The notes under the pieces are model-generated. The model saw only the letters and a list, made by a program, of their open reading frames with translations. It made no database searches and was not told the origin of the DNA. From Luteimicrobium sp049844995 (GTDB lineage: Bacteria > Actinomycetota > Actinomycetes > Actinomycetales > Cellulomonadaceae), in assembly GCF_049844995.1 (NCBI RefSeq), contig NZ_JBNCMC010000003.1, positions 1 to 64,000 on the forward strand: a DNA stretch of 64,000 nt, given 5' to 3'. The position numbers were made by a program, and so were the translations under genes. Of the stretch, positions 1 to 8,337 are shown one piece after another (position 1 is the stretch's first letter; the number at the start of each line of letters is the position of its first letter).

Positions 1-44
1 GTCGTTCTGACAGCTCACGCCGTCGCGCCGATCGTCAGAACGAC
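1..44. repeat. Inverted repeat at window edge
   Basis: GTCGTTCTGAC (1-11) is perfectly repeated in inverse orientation as GTCAGAACGAC (34-44), with a 22-nt spacer. It lies downstream of the leftward solute-binding-protein gene, so it may be a terminator stem or the edge of a larger element cut by the window. Confidence 0.5.
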
Positions 45-93
45 GCTCCCGTGTACGGGTCCTGACGGCCCGCCGGGACATGCCGAAGGGCCC

Positions 94-141
94 GGGGGGG
101 GGGGGGGGGGGGGGGGGGGCGGCCCCGCCCCCCCCCCCCCC
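94..141. repeat. G26 / C14 homopolymer tract
   Basis: A run of 26 G (94-119) is followed after a few bases by C4-G-C14 (123-141). The two runs are complementary and could fold into an all-GC hairpin just past the stop codon of the leftward lipoprotein gene, which would act as a terminator stem. Run length this extreme is also a classic site of assembly or polymerase-slippage error. Confidence 0.75.
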
Positions 142-148
142 ACCGCCG

Positions 149-1828
149 TCAGCCGACGGCCTTGAGGTGCGTGAGGATCAGCAGCGGCGTCGAGTCCCAG
201 GTCTTGGGCGACGCGTACGCGTCGTCGGCGCTGGGCCAGCCCGTGAACTTCTTGGTGGAGAACAGGCCCCACGAGCCGCCGTAGAACAGGGAGATCATCG
301 GGAACTGGTCGTAGGTGATCTGCTCGAGCTGGGAGACCAGCTGGTTCTGCGCGTCCTGGTCGACGGTGGTCTTGAGCTTCGCGAGCAGAGCGTCGGCCTC
401 CGGCGACTGGAACCGGCCGAAGTTGCCGGACGCCGTCTTGCCGATCGGGGCGTAGAACTCCTTGCCCATGAGGCCGTTGTAGTCCTGGTACGGCTGGCCG
501 GAGCCGCCGACGGTGCCCATGATCATGTCGAACTCGCCGGAGCGGAGCTCCTGCTGGTACGCGGCGGGCTGCGGCTGCACGACCTTCACCGCGACGCCGA
601 TCTTCCCGAGCTGCGTCTTGACCTGCTGGACGCCCTGGAGCCAGTCGGACCAGCCGTTCGGCGTCGTGATGGAGATGCTGAGCTGCTTGCCCGACGCGTC
701 GACGAGCTTGCCGCCCTTCTGCGTGTAGCCCGCCTTGGCGAACGCGGCGAGCGCCTTGGTCGCGTCGGGGTCGACGTAGCCCTGGTTCGGGATGGAGCTG
801 TCGAGGATCTTCTCCTGGGCGGGCAGCATGAGGCCGGTCTGGCTGGCCTTCTTCACGTAGCCCTGCTCGGCCTTGTCGGCGATCTGCTGCTTGTCGAGCG
901 CGTAGGCCACGCCGGCGCGGAAGTTCACGTCGTCGTACGGCTTCTTCGTCATGTTCGGGATCAGCGCGATCGTCGCGCCGGCGGGGAACCAGTACGTGTT
1001 GTGCTTCGGGTCGGCCTTGACCCACGTCTTGTCGACGTCGCTCATGAAGGCGTACGCCCAGTCGTAGCCCTTGTTGACGAGGTCGAGCTCGGAGTTCGAC
1101 GCCGGCTGGACCAGGGTGTCCGCGGCCACCTTGTCCGCCTGCCAGTAGCTCGTGTTCTTGACGAGCGTGTACTGGTTCGGCGTGAAGTCGCCGAGGGTGT
1201 AGGGCCCGGTCCCGACTGGCTTCTCGTCCGTCCAGGTGACCGGGTCCTTGACGTCCTTCCACAGGTGCTCGGGGACGATCAGCTGCTGGGCGATGATCTT
1301 GGCCGCCGGGACGTCCGCGGACGACAGATGGACGACCACGTGGTCGCCCTTGACCTCGGCCGAGGCCATGTGGCTCCAGATGCCCTTGAGGTCGAGCTGC
1401 GGGTACTTCTTCAGCAGGTTGAACGTGTAGAGCACGTCGGCCGCGGTGAAGGGCTTGCCGTCCGACCACGTGACGCCGGAGCGGATCGCGAAGTCGACCG
1501 TCTTGGGGTCGGGCTGGGTGTAGCCCGTCGCGAGCCAGGGGGTCTCCTCGCCGCTCATCTCGTTGATGATCACGAGCGGCTCGTAGATGTAGGTCGTCGT
1601 GTTGCGCTTGCCGGACGAGAACGGGTTGAAGTTGCGGTCGAACGTCGGAGAGCCGTTGTCGGCGGCGATCAGCATGGAGGTGGCGGTGCCACCGCTGCCG
1701 CCGGTGCCCGCGCCCGCGCCCGCGTCGGTCTGGGTCTTGACCGGGGCGGAGCAGGCGGCGGTGGCGAGCACCGCGGCCGCGGCTGCTGCGGCGACGAGTC
1801 GTCGCGCGGAGCGCACGGAGCGCTTCAT
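149..1828 (-). CDS. ABC transporter substrate-binding lipoprotein, family 5
   Basis: This 559-residue extracytoplasmic solute receptor belongs to SBP family 5 (peptide, nickel and oligosaccharide binders). The first 25 residues form a lipoprotein signal (two arginine clusters, an alanine-rich core, lipobox ATAAC with Cys26), so the protein is expected to be anchored to the outer face of the membrane. Family hallmarks are a near-N-terminal FDRNFNPF segment, a YEPL motif and SGVTWSDGKPFTAADV around residues 115-135. The gene follows a LacI-type regulator on the same strand, and a perfect LacI-like palindrome lies in its promoter region. That favours an oligosaccharide ligand rather than a peptide, but this is inference. 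No permease genes are visible; they may lie beyond the left edge. Confidence 0.88.
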   Translation of the reverse strand: MKRSVRSARRLVAAAAAAAVLATAACSAPVKTQTDAGAGAGTGGSGGTATSMLIAADNGSPTFDRNFNPFSSGKRNTTTYIYEPLVIINEMSGEETPWLATGYTQPDPKTVDFAIRSGVTWSDGKPFTAADVLYTFNLLKKYPQLDLKGIWSHMASAEVKGDHVVVHLSSADVPAAKIIAQQLIVPEHLWKDVKDPVTWTDEKPVGTGPYTLGDFTPNQYTLVKNTSYWQADKVAADTLVQPASNSELDLVNKGYDWAYAFMSDVDKTWVKADPKHNTYWFPAGATIALIPNMTKKPYDDVNFRAGVAYALDKQQIADKAEQGYVKKASQTGLMLPAQEKILDSSIPNQGYVDPDATKALAAFAKAGYTQKGGKLVDASGKQLSISITTPNGWSDWLQGVQQVKTQLGKIGVAVKVVQPQPAAYQQELRSGEFDMIMGTVGGSGQPYQDYNGLMGKEFYAPIGKTASGNFGRFQSPEADALLAKLKTTVDQDAQNQLVSQLEQITYDQFPMISLFYGGSWGLFSTKKFTGWPSADDAYASPKTWDSTPLLILTHLKAVG

Positions 1829-1900
1829 GGGTCATCCACTCCTCTTCGTCGAGGCCCTGGACGGGCCGCACGCCTCTGCGGCGCGCTGGGATTCCAGGAG

Positions 1901-1914
1901 TGTATGCGCATACA
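1901..1914. promoter_or_regulatory. LacI-family operator palindrome
   Basis: TGTATGCGCATACA is a perfect 14-bp palindrome with the central CG step typical of LacI/GalR operators. It lies 73 bases upstream of the solute-binding-protein start and just downstream of the LacI-type gene, so it probably controls the transport gene. Binding is not shown. Confidence 0.65.
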
Positions 1915-1955
1915 TTTTCTCGGCGCAACACGGGGGGCGGTGAGCCTCGGGCCGT

Positions 1956-3065
1956 TCAGTGGCAGCCGCAGCTCTCCCGCAGGATCACCGTCACCGGCAG
2001 GCTCTCCGACGACGGCGCACGGCCGGGATCGGCCATGCGTTCCCGCAGGCGCGCGACCGCCGCGCGGCCGAGCTCGACCATCGGCTGACGCACCGTCGTC
2101 AGGCGCGGGGAGGAGACCTGGCCGGCGTCGATGCCGTCGAACCCGGTCAGCAGCACGTCGCCCGGGACGCGGACACCCGCCTCCGTCAGCACGTCGAGCA
2201 TCCCCAGCGCGGTCTGGTCGTTCGAGCACACGAGGGCGCCGGGGAGCGGCGTGCCGCGGTCCCGCGCGTCCAGCATCCGCCGCGCCAGCTCGCGCGCCGT
2301 CGGGCGGGTGAAGTCCCCCCGCCACGCGGCGTCGTCGGGTGCCGGGAGGCCCGCCGCCTCGAGGGCGGAGCGGAAGCCCGCGAACCGGTCGGCGTCGTCG
2401 GGCGATCCCGCGGGGCCGCCGACGAACGCGAGGTCCCGCGCGCCGTGGTCGGTCAGCAGGTGCGTGGTCAGCGCCTGCATCCCGGCGGCGTTGTCGACGC
2501 TGATGTGGTCGTGCCGGTCGCCGTGCCGCGGGCCGGCCATCACCACGACGGGGATCCGCCGCTCCACGTGCTCGAGGACGTCGTCCGGGACGGTGGTGGA
2601 GAGCACCGCGAGCCCGTCGACGCGGCCCGCCAGGTCGGCGACCACGTCGTCGCGCCGGGCGCCGCGCGCCACCGCGATCATCACGGCCAGCCCCGTGCGC
2701 CACGCCTCCAGCTCGGCGCCGCGCATCACCTCGCCGATGTACAGGTTCGACCAGCGCGACGCCGCGACCTGCCCACGGTCGACCACCACCTCGACCCGGC
2801 GTCCCGTGGGCTGGAGGGCGGGCAGGTCGGCGACGTCGTCGATGCCGTCCACGTCGGGGAAGCAGAGACCCAGGACGCCCGTCTGACGGGCCGCGAGCCC
2901 GCGGGCCGAGCCGCTGGGCACGTAGCCGAGCTCACGCACCGCACGCAGGACGACGTCGCGCGTGGACTCCCGGACGTCGTCGGGCCGTCGCAGCACGCGC
3001 GAGACCGTCGCGATCGAGACGCCGGCACGGTCGGCGACGTCGTAGACCGTCGGCGTCTTCGGCAC
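1956..3065 (-). CDS. LacI-family transcriptional regulator
   Basis: This 369-residue repressor-type regulator has an N-terminal LacI helix-turn-helix (VYDVADRAGVSIATVSRVLR, residues 7-26) followed by a periplasmic-binding-protein-like sensor domain. The sensor includes LVCSNDQTALGMLDVL and GFDGIDAG, the standard effector-pocket and hinge region of the family. It begins at GTG 3065 behind a GGAGG ribosome-binding site. The C-terminus ends in CGCH, a small cysteine/histidine cluster that I cannot interpret. The gene sits upstream of the family-5 solute-binding lipoprotein in the same direction, and the 14-bp palindrome at 1901-1914 is its likely operator. The effector sugar is unknown. Confidence 0.92.
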   Translation of the reverse strand: MPKTPTVYDVADRAGVSIATVSRVLRRPDDVRESTRDVVLRAVRELGYVPSGSARGLAARQTGVLGLCFPDVDGIDDVADLPALQPTGRRVEVVVDRGQVAASRWSNLYIGEVMRGAELEAWRTGLAVMIAVARGARRDDVVADLAGRVDGLAVLSTTVPDDVLEHVERRIPVVVMAGPRHGDRHDHISVDNAAGMQALTTHLLTDHGARDLAFVGGPAGSPDDADRFAGFRSALEAAGLPAPDDAAWRGDFTRPTARELARRMLDARDRGTPLPGALVCSNDQTALGMLDVLTEAGVRVPGDVLLTGFDGIDAGQVSSPRLTTVRQPMVELGRAAVARLRERMADPGRAPSSESLPVTVILRESCGCH

Positions 3066-3240
3066 GGGTGCTCCTCCGTCGGGGGCACGGCGACACCGCC
3101 GTCCCCGGTGTGTGCGGTCGCACGCCAGCGTAGGCGGTCGCGGTCGGCTGGCTCCTGCCGACGAGCTCCGTGGCCCGCGGGCGCCTGCGCCCGGTAGGCT
3201 GAAGCGCTGAGCATTCCCGACGACACAGCAGAGGTTCTAC

Positions 3241-3633
3241 GTGCCCACCGGCAAGGTCAAGTGGTTCGACACCACGAAAGGCTTCGGCTTCATCGCGTCC
3301 GACGAGGGCGGCGAGGTCTTCGTGCACGCCAACGAGCTGCCCGACGCCGCGAACGTGAAGCCCGGCGCCAAGGTCGAGTTCGGCGTCGCCGACGGCCGCC
3401 GCGGCCCGCAGGCCATGGGCGTCCGCCTCCTCGAGCCGGCGCCGTCGGTCGAGCGCGCCCAGCGCATCCAGAAGCGCAAGCCCGCAGACGACATGGCCGT
3501 CATCGTCGAGGATCTCATCAAGCTGCTCGACAGCGTCGGCAACGGCCTGCGCCGCGGTCGGTACCCCGAGAAGGGCGCCGCGACGAAGGTCGCGACCGTG
3601 CTCCGGGCCGTCGCGGACGACCTCGAGGCCTGA
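3241..3633 (+). CDS. Cold-shock domain protein with C-terminal extension
   Basis: This 130-residue protein starts with a canonical cold-shock domain that binds single-stranded RNA or DNA. The RNP1-like segment KGFGFIA (residues 13-19) and RNP2-like VFVHA (27-31) are both present. Residues 68-130 form a charged extension absent from 67-residue CspA-type proteins but usual for the longer actinobacterial type (mycobacterial CspB class). The start is GTG 3241. The DUF3027 gene begins two bases after its stop codon, so the two are probably co-transcribed, with the large ATPase following. Confidence 0.93.
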   Translation: MPTGKVKWFDTTKGFGFIASDEGGEVFVHANELPDAANVKPGAKVEFGVADGRRGPQAMGVRLLEPAPSVERAQRIQKRKPADDMAVIVEDLIKLLDSVGNGLRRGRYPEKGAATKVATVLRAVADDLEA

Positions 3634-3634
3634 C

Positions 3635-4531
3635 ATGGCGGCCACGACCAAGCCCCGCTCCACGGCGGCGCGCACGACCCGCGCCGCGCGTGGCCACGAC
3701 GCCGTGCTCGAGGGCGCCGTCGAGCTCGCGCTCGAGGCCGCCCAGCAGGATGCGGAGTCCGCGTCCGACGTGGGCGAGCACCTCGGGGTCTCGGTCGACG
3801 CGGACCGGTTCGCGACGCACCGCTTCGCGTGCACGATGCGCGGGTACACCGGCTGGTACTGGTCCGTCAGCGTGTCGCGCGTCCCGCGCGGGCGGACGGC
3901 CACCGTCTGCGAGGTCGCGCTGCTGCCCGGCGACGGCGCGCTGCTCGCGCCCGCGTGGCTGCCCTGGTCGGAGCGCCTGCGCCCGGGTGACGTGGGCACG
4001 GGCGACGTGCTGCCGTTCCTCGCCGACGACCCTCGCCTCGTCCCCGGGTACACGCCCAGGGAGGGCGGAGCGGAGGACGAAGAAGGCAGGGTCGCGATCG
4101 AGGAGCTCGCCCTCGCGCGGGCCCGCGTGCTCGGCCCGCAGGGCCGTGACGAGGCCGCCGAGCGCTGGTACCGCGGCACCCGCGGCCCGACGACGCCCGG
4201 CGCGGTCGCGGCCGACGCGGAGTGCGGCTCCTGCGGGTTCCTCGTGCCCCTCCAGGGTGCGCTCGGCCAGGTCTTCGGCGTGTGCGCGAACGCCTGGTCG
4301 CCCGACGACGGCAAGGTCGTCAGTCTCGACCACGGCTGCGGCGCGCACTCCGAGACGGACGTCCCGAAGCACGCGAGCGACTGGCCCGCCGCGGACCCGT
4401 TGATCGACGAGCTCAGCATCGACGTCGAGGCCGCATCCGAGCCGCCCGCCGCCCAGGCACCGGCGGAGAACGAGCCCGCGGCCCCGGAGCCGGACGAGGC
4501 GTCGGCCGAGGAGACCACGCCCGCGCCGTGA
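3635..4531 (+). CDS. DUF3027 domain protein
   Basis: This 298-residue cytoplasmic protein of unknown function matches the actinobacterial DUF3027 family. The central block (residues 30-140) is rich in conserved aromatics (GYTGWYWSVSVSR, WLPWSERLRPGD). A later CGSCGFLVPL motif with further cysteines (GVCANAW, HGCGAHSE, residues 191-237) suggests a structural zinc site. The last 45 residues are acidic and Pro/Ala-rich, probably disordered. It starts two bases after the cold-shock gene and its TGA overlaps the GTG of the downstream ATPase (GTGA, 4528-4531), so translation of the three genes is likely coupled. Cysteine-based metal binding is inferred from spacing only. Confidence 0.85.
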   Translation: MAATTKPRSTAARTTRAARGHDAVLEGAVELALEAAQQDAESASDVGEHLGVSVDADRFATHRFACTMRGYTGWYWSVSVSRVPRGRTATVCEVALLPGDGALLAPAWLPWSERLRPGDVGTGDVLPFLADDPRLVPGYTPREGGAEDEEGRVAIEELALARARVLGPQGRDEAAERWYRGTRGPTTPGAVAADAECGSCGFLVPLQGALGQVFGVCANAWSPDDGKVVSLDHGCGAHSETDVPKHASDWPAADPLIDELSIDVEAASEPPAAQAPAENEPAAPEPDEASAEETTPAP

Positions 4532-7500
4532 GCGACGCCCCCGCCGACCCGTTCGGCACCGCGCTCCTGCGGGACGCCGCCGTCCGGGCCTGGCAGTCCT
4601 CGCCCACGCGCCTGCGCGAGGACGCCAACCTCGAGGAGGACCACGCGCGCGGGTGGTACCGCGACCGCGTCGTCGTCGAGCTCGCGCAGAACGCCGCCGA
4701 CGCGGCCGCCGGTGGGGACCCGCCCGGCGAGCTGACGCTCCGGCTGGTCGTCCCGGCGTCCGCCGACCGGGCCGGCTATCTGGTCGCCGAGAACACGGGC
4801 GCCCCGCTCACCGCCGACGGCGTCGCCTCGCTCGCGTCGCTCCGCGCGTCGACCAAGTCGGGGGAGCGTGCGGGCGACGGCGGGGGAGCCGTCGGGCGGT
4901 TCGGCGTCGGGTTCGCCGCCGTGCGGTCCGTCTCCGACGACGTCGCCGTCCTGACGCGCGACCCCGGGGCGGGCGGCGACGTCCGCGGGGTCGGGTTCTC
5001 CCTCGCGGGGACGCGCGCGCTGCTCGCCGAGGCCGGTCTGGAGGACCGGCTGCCCGGGCGCGGCGAGGCGCTGCCCGTCCTGCGCGTCCCGTTCCCGCTC
5101 GCCGCCGCCGACGCCGCGACTCTCGCCGCGTCCCTGGGCGCGGACGGGCTGCCCGCGCACGGCCGCACGACCGCCGTCGTGCTCGCGCTGCGCGACGCGG
5201 ACGCGGTGGCCGCGGTGCGCCGCCAGCTCGACGACCTCGACGCAGCGCTCCTGCTCGCGCTCGGCGCGCTCGACGCCATCCGGGTGGACGTGCACGGCGA
5301 GCCGCGGGTGATCGAGCGGGACGCGTTCTCGCCGGCGCGCGGCTGGCGGGTCGCGACCGCCCACGGCACGGTGCCGGCGGAGCTCCTCGCCGACCGCCCC
5401 GTCGAGGAGCGCGGCCGCACCGGGTGGAGCGTCACGTGGGCGCTGCCCGTGGGTGACGCGGCGAGGGGCGCGGTCGTCTCCGGCGTCGTGCACGCCCCGA
5501 CCCCGACGGCGGACCGCACGTCCCTGCCCGGGGTCCTGGTCGCGACGCTCCCGCTCGACGCCACCCGCCGCCACGTGGTCGAGGGACCCCTCGCCGAGCA
5601 CGTCGCACGCGAGGCGGGAGGCCTGTTCGCCCGCACGGTCGCCGAGATGGCGCGCGAGCATCCCGCCGCCGCGCTCGCCCTCGTCCCTACCGGCGTGCCC
5701 GCCGGGTGGGCCGACGCCGTCGTGCAGGACGCCGCGATCTCGGCGCTGCGGGACGCGCCGCTCTTCGACGGGACGCCCGCGCGCGAGGCGGTCGCGATCG
5801 AGGGCCCCGTCGGGTCGGACGCCGCGGTGGTCGACGCTCTGCGCCCCGCCCTCCACGGGCTCGTCGTCCTGCCGCCGTCCGCCCGGGCCGCGGCCCGGCC
5901 GCTCGGGGTGTCCGTGCGGCCGCTCGCGGACGTCGTCGAGGACCTCGCCCCCGGCCTCCCGCCCGGGGGCTGGGGGCGCGCCCTGGCCGCGCTCGCCCCC
6001 TACGCGTCCGACCCCGACGTGCGCGAGGCGCTCGCCGCCCTGCCCGTGCCCGTCGTGCGGTCCGCGGACGGGCCCGGTGGGTCGCGGGCCGCCACGGCGC
6101 CGGCGACCACCGTGCGGGGCGCGCGGGGCGTCGTCGCGGGGGCGGCGCCCGACGAGGTGCTCGAGGCGTTCCGCGCCTGGAGCGTGCCCGTCGTCCACCC
6201 CGACGCCGCCCACCCGGTGCTCCACGACCTCGGCGCCCTCGCGCCCGACGACCCGGCGGTCCTCGACCTCCCCGCCGTCCGGGCCGCGATCCTGCGCGCC
6301 GCCGACGAGGGGGAGGCATCCGACGACGCCGCCGCCCACCTCCTTGCGCTCGTCGGGGCCGTCCGCCGCGCGCACCCGACGACGACGCTCCCGCGGCACC
6401 TCGCGGCGGTGCTGCTCCCCGCGCTCGACCGCGAGACGCAGGAGCCCGTCGCCCCGCAGCCCGCCGGCGACCTCGCCGTTCCCGGGACGTGGGCCGCGGA
6501 CGTGCTCGACCTCGACCTCCTCGACCTCGACGCGCTGCTCCCCGCCACGACCACCGACGCCACCGACCTCGCCAACGCCCTGGCCGGCGACGCCGTCGCG
6601 CTCGGCGCCCACGCCGACCTCGACGTCATGACCCTGCGGGACGTCGTCCTGCCGGGGCCGGGCGAGGATGCCACCCTGCCCGACGGCCTCGACGACCTGC
6701 TCGGCGACGACGTCCTCGAGCACCTCGAGACGCTCGCCGACCGCGTGGGCGGCGGCACGCTCGTCGACGAGGTGGACGTCGTCGTGCCGCTCGACGCCGT
6801 GCCGGACGGGGCCACGGCCGAGGTCGTGCGGCACGTCCTGGGCGAGCCGCACCTGCGCGCGGCCCTGCTCGCGCGGCCGCTCGGCGAGCCCTCGCACCTC
6901 GCCGCGTGGTTCCGGGCGAGGCTGGGCGCCCCGTTCACGGTCCCGCCGGGCGTCGCGGGGGCGGCTCATGTGCCGTTCGTGCCCACGCTCGACGAGACCG
7001 CGCCGGGTGCCGCCGGGCTCGGTGACGCCCTCGCGGACCCCCGGGTCGCGGAGGCGCTCGGCGCGGTCCGGGGCCTCGACGCGCTCGACGGCGACGCGCT
7101 CGGCGACGTCCTCGACCGCCTCGCCGACCGCGACGCCGGCGCGCAGGTGCCCCTCTCCGATGCGGCGGCGCTCTGGCGTGCGCTGAGGTCGGCGGCCGCG
7201 GACGGTGCCGTGTGGGACCCGCCGCCGGACCGCGTCCTCGCGCTCGTGCTCGACGACGGCGGGCGTCCGCGGGCACGCATCGTGGAGCCCGCGGACGCGC
7301 GCGTCGCGTCCGGCCCGCACGCCGCGGTGCTCGGCCCCGTGGTGCCGGCGTCGCCGGGCGAGGTCGACGCCGTCGCCGACGCGCTCGACCTCGACGTGCA
7401 GACCGACGACGTCCTGCCCGACGGGGACGTCGCTTCCGCCGACGGCGACGCGGGGTTCGCCGACGGTGACGAGGCGGGCAGCGCAACCGACGCGGGACGC

Positions 7501-7791
7501 CCGTGGGAGCTGCCGCCGGGCGTCGCCGCGCTCGTGCCGGGGCTCGCGGTCGCGGCGGTCCGCCACGACCGCCTCGTCGTGGCCGGCCACCGTGTCCCGT
7601 GGTGGGTGACGCGCGCGGCGAGCCAGCCGGGGGAGGCCCCGGACGTCGTCGTGCACGCGACCACGACCGACGGGCTGGCGCGGGGCCTCGCGCTCGCCGC
7701 GGGCGACTGGACCCTGCGGCACGCGTTGGCCGCGGCGCTGGCCGACCCGGACGCCGCCGACGCGCTCGTCGCCGAGAGCGCCTGGGACTGA
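4528..7791 (+). CDS. Sacsin/HSP90-like (GHKL) ATP-binding protein
   Basis: This 1087-residue protein has an N-terminal GHKL/HSP90-type ATP-binding domain. Visible motifs are VVELAQNAADAA (N box, about residue 50), ENTGAPL (equivalent of the DxGxG nucleotide loop, about 90) and RFGVGFAAVRSVSD (glycine-rich lid, about 125). The long remainder has no recognisable catalytic domain. The closest described architecture is the sacsin N-terminal domain, so a chaperone-like or scaffold ATPase is plausible, but the function is unknown. GTG 4528 overlaps the DUF3027 stop. Residues near 965-982 contain three units of a 21-base repeat (ADGD motif) that recurs in arrays near 43.4 and 43.7 kb, suggesting insertion of a short repeat family into this gene. 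Confidence 0.85.
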   Translation: MSDAPADPFGTALLRDAAVRAWQSSPTRLREDANLEEDHARGWYRDRVVVELAQNAADAAAGGDPPGELTLRLVVPASADRAGYLVAENTGAPLTADGVASLASLRASTKSGERAGDGGGAVGRFGVGFAAVRSVSDDVAVLTRDPGAGGDVRGVGFSLAGTRALLAEAGLEDRLPGRGEALPVLRVPFPLAAADAATLAASLGADGLPAHGRTTAVVLALRDADAVAAVRRQLDDLDAALLLALGALDAIRVDVHGEPRVIERDAFSPARGWRVATAHGTVPAELLADRPVEERGRTGWSVTWALPVGDAARGAVVSGVVHAPTPTADRTSLPGVLVATLPLDATRRHVVEGPLAEHVAREAGGLFARTVAEMAREHPAAALALVPTGVPAGWADAVVQDAAISALRDAPLFDGTPAREAVAIEGPVGSDAAVVDALRPALHGLVVLPPSARAAARPLGVSVRPLADVVEDLAPGLPPGGWGRALAALAPYASDPDVREALAALPVPVVRSADGPGGSRAATAPATTVRGARGVVAGAAPDEVLEAFRAWSVPVVHPDAAHPVLHDLGALAPDDPAVLDLPAVRAAILRAADEGEASDDAAAHLLALVGAVRRAHPTTTLPRHLAAVLLPALDRETQEPVAPQPAGDLAVPGTWAADVLDLDLLDLDALLPATTTDATDLANALAGDAVALGAHADLDVMTLRDVVLPGPGEDATLPDGLDDLLGDDVLEHLETLADRVGGGTLVDEVDVVVPLDAVPDGATAEVVRHVLGEPHLRAALLARPLGEPSHLAAWFRARLGAPFTVPPGVAGAAHVPFVPTLDETAPGAAGLGDALADPRVAEALGAVRGLDALDGDALGDVLDRLADRDAGAQVPLSDAAALWRALRSAAADGAVWDPPPDRVLALVLDDGGRPRARIVEPADARVASGPHAAVLGPVVPASPGEVDAVADALDLDVQTDDVLPDGDVASADGDAGFADGDEAGSATDAGRPWELPPGVAALVPGLAVAAVRHDRLVVAGHRVPWWVTRAASQPGEAPDVVVHATTTDGLARGLALAAGDWTLRHALAAALADPDAADALVAESAWD
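7413..7475 (+). repeat. Three 21-bp ADGD-encoding repeat units inside the ATPase gene
   Basis: Three consecutive 21-base units (7413-7433, 7434-7454, 7455-7475) share the core CCGACGGNGACG and keep the reading frame (DGDVASADGDAGFADGD). The third unit, TTCGCCGACGGTGACG, is identical in its core to the array at 43325-43417. An inverted partial copy lies at 7790-7806, across the stop codon of the gene. Confidence 0.7.
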
Positions 7792-7806
7792 CGTCACCGT
7801 CGGCGA
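7790..7806 (-). repeat. Inverted partial copy of the 21-bp repeat at the ATPase stop codon
   Basis: GACGTCACCGTCGGCGA is the reverse complement of the 21-bp repeat core. It overlaps the TGA stop of the ATPase gene and lies in the short gap to the convergent DUF2530 gene, where it forms part of a weak stem (TGACG ... CGTCA, 7789-7818). Confidence 0.6.
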
Positions 7807-7815
7807 TCTGGTGCG

Positions 7816-8070
7816 TCAGCCCCGGTAGCGGTTCCGGTTGCGGCGCTCCCACCACAGCCCGACGAGGCCCAGGGCGAGGCCGGCGCACGCGGTCGCGACG
7901 AGCCGGCCGCCGGTCACCGTGTCCGTCGCCTGGAGCACGACGGCGACGACGAGCGTGACCGCCCACGCGGCGATCCCGAGCCAGATCGGGGGTCGCAGGT
8001 CGACGCGCTCGGCGGGCGGTTCTGCCCGGCGGCGGTCGGGGTGGAGGACGACGTCCTTCAGGGAGGGCAC
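7816..8070 (-). CDS. DUF2530 small membrane protein
   Basis: This 84-residue protein has two predicted transmembrane helices (IWLGIAAWAVTLVVAVVL and LVATACAGLALGLVGLWW) and a basic C-terminal tail (ERRNRNRYRG). It matches the actinobacterial DUF2530 family of small membrane proteins, which in other genomes lies near NCS2 permeases, as it does here (an NCS2 gene follows about 1.9 kb away). I chose the internal GTG at 8070 (VPSLKDVV) because it gives the usual family length. The frame stays open to a GTG at 8214, which would add 48 residues with no membrane or family character. The function is unknown. Confidence 0.65.
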   Translation of the reverse strand: MPSLKDVVLHPDRRRAEPPAERVDLRPPIWLGIAAWAVTLVVAVVLQATDTVTGGRLVATACAGLALGLVGLWWERRNRNRYRG

Positions 8071-8133
8071 GACGTCGAGACTAGTCCAGCGGACGGCCCC
8101 TGCGACCTGCGCGGGAACGCCGGGGGACGAAGT

Positions 8134-8162
8134 TGGACACTCGTCCAGTTCATCCGGGTGAA
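8134..8162. promoter_or_regulatory. Two stacked palindromes upstream of the sugar transferase
   Basis: TGGACACTCGTCCA (8134-8147, 5-bp arms) is followed one base later by TTCATCCGGGTGAA (8149-8162, 12 of 14 positions symmetric). Both lie 175-205 bases upstream of the sugar transferase start. The first 14-mer recurs exactly at 38396-38409 in another intergenic region. They may be regulator-binding sites; the regulator is unknown. Confidence 0.4.
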
Positions 8163-8337
8163 AGTAGGTCCTGACGTCGCTGGGAGGTATCGCGCGGGCG
8201 GTAGTCTCGCTCACGTCTCATAGGTCCTTCTCCCGGTCCGGACGGGCCGCCCGGCAGTCCCGGGCGCCGCGGACCCGAAGGCGGTCGCGGCTCCTCCGGG
8301 GGGCGCAGCAACGACTCGCGCGATCGGAAGGAACAAC

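Noticed and set aside
3111..3124. TGTGCGGTCGCACG upstream of the LacI-type gene as a second operator
   Set aside because: Only a 5-bp-armed inverted repeat (GTGCG/CGCAC), unlike the 14-bp site at 1901. Too weak to call.
2932..7797. Very long open frame on the minus strand
   Set aside because: It is antisense to well-supported genes (cold shock, DUF3027, ATPase) and is low-complexity Arg/Gly/Val sequence, as expected from high GC content.
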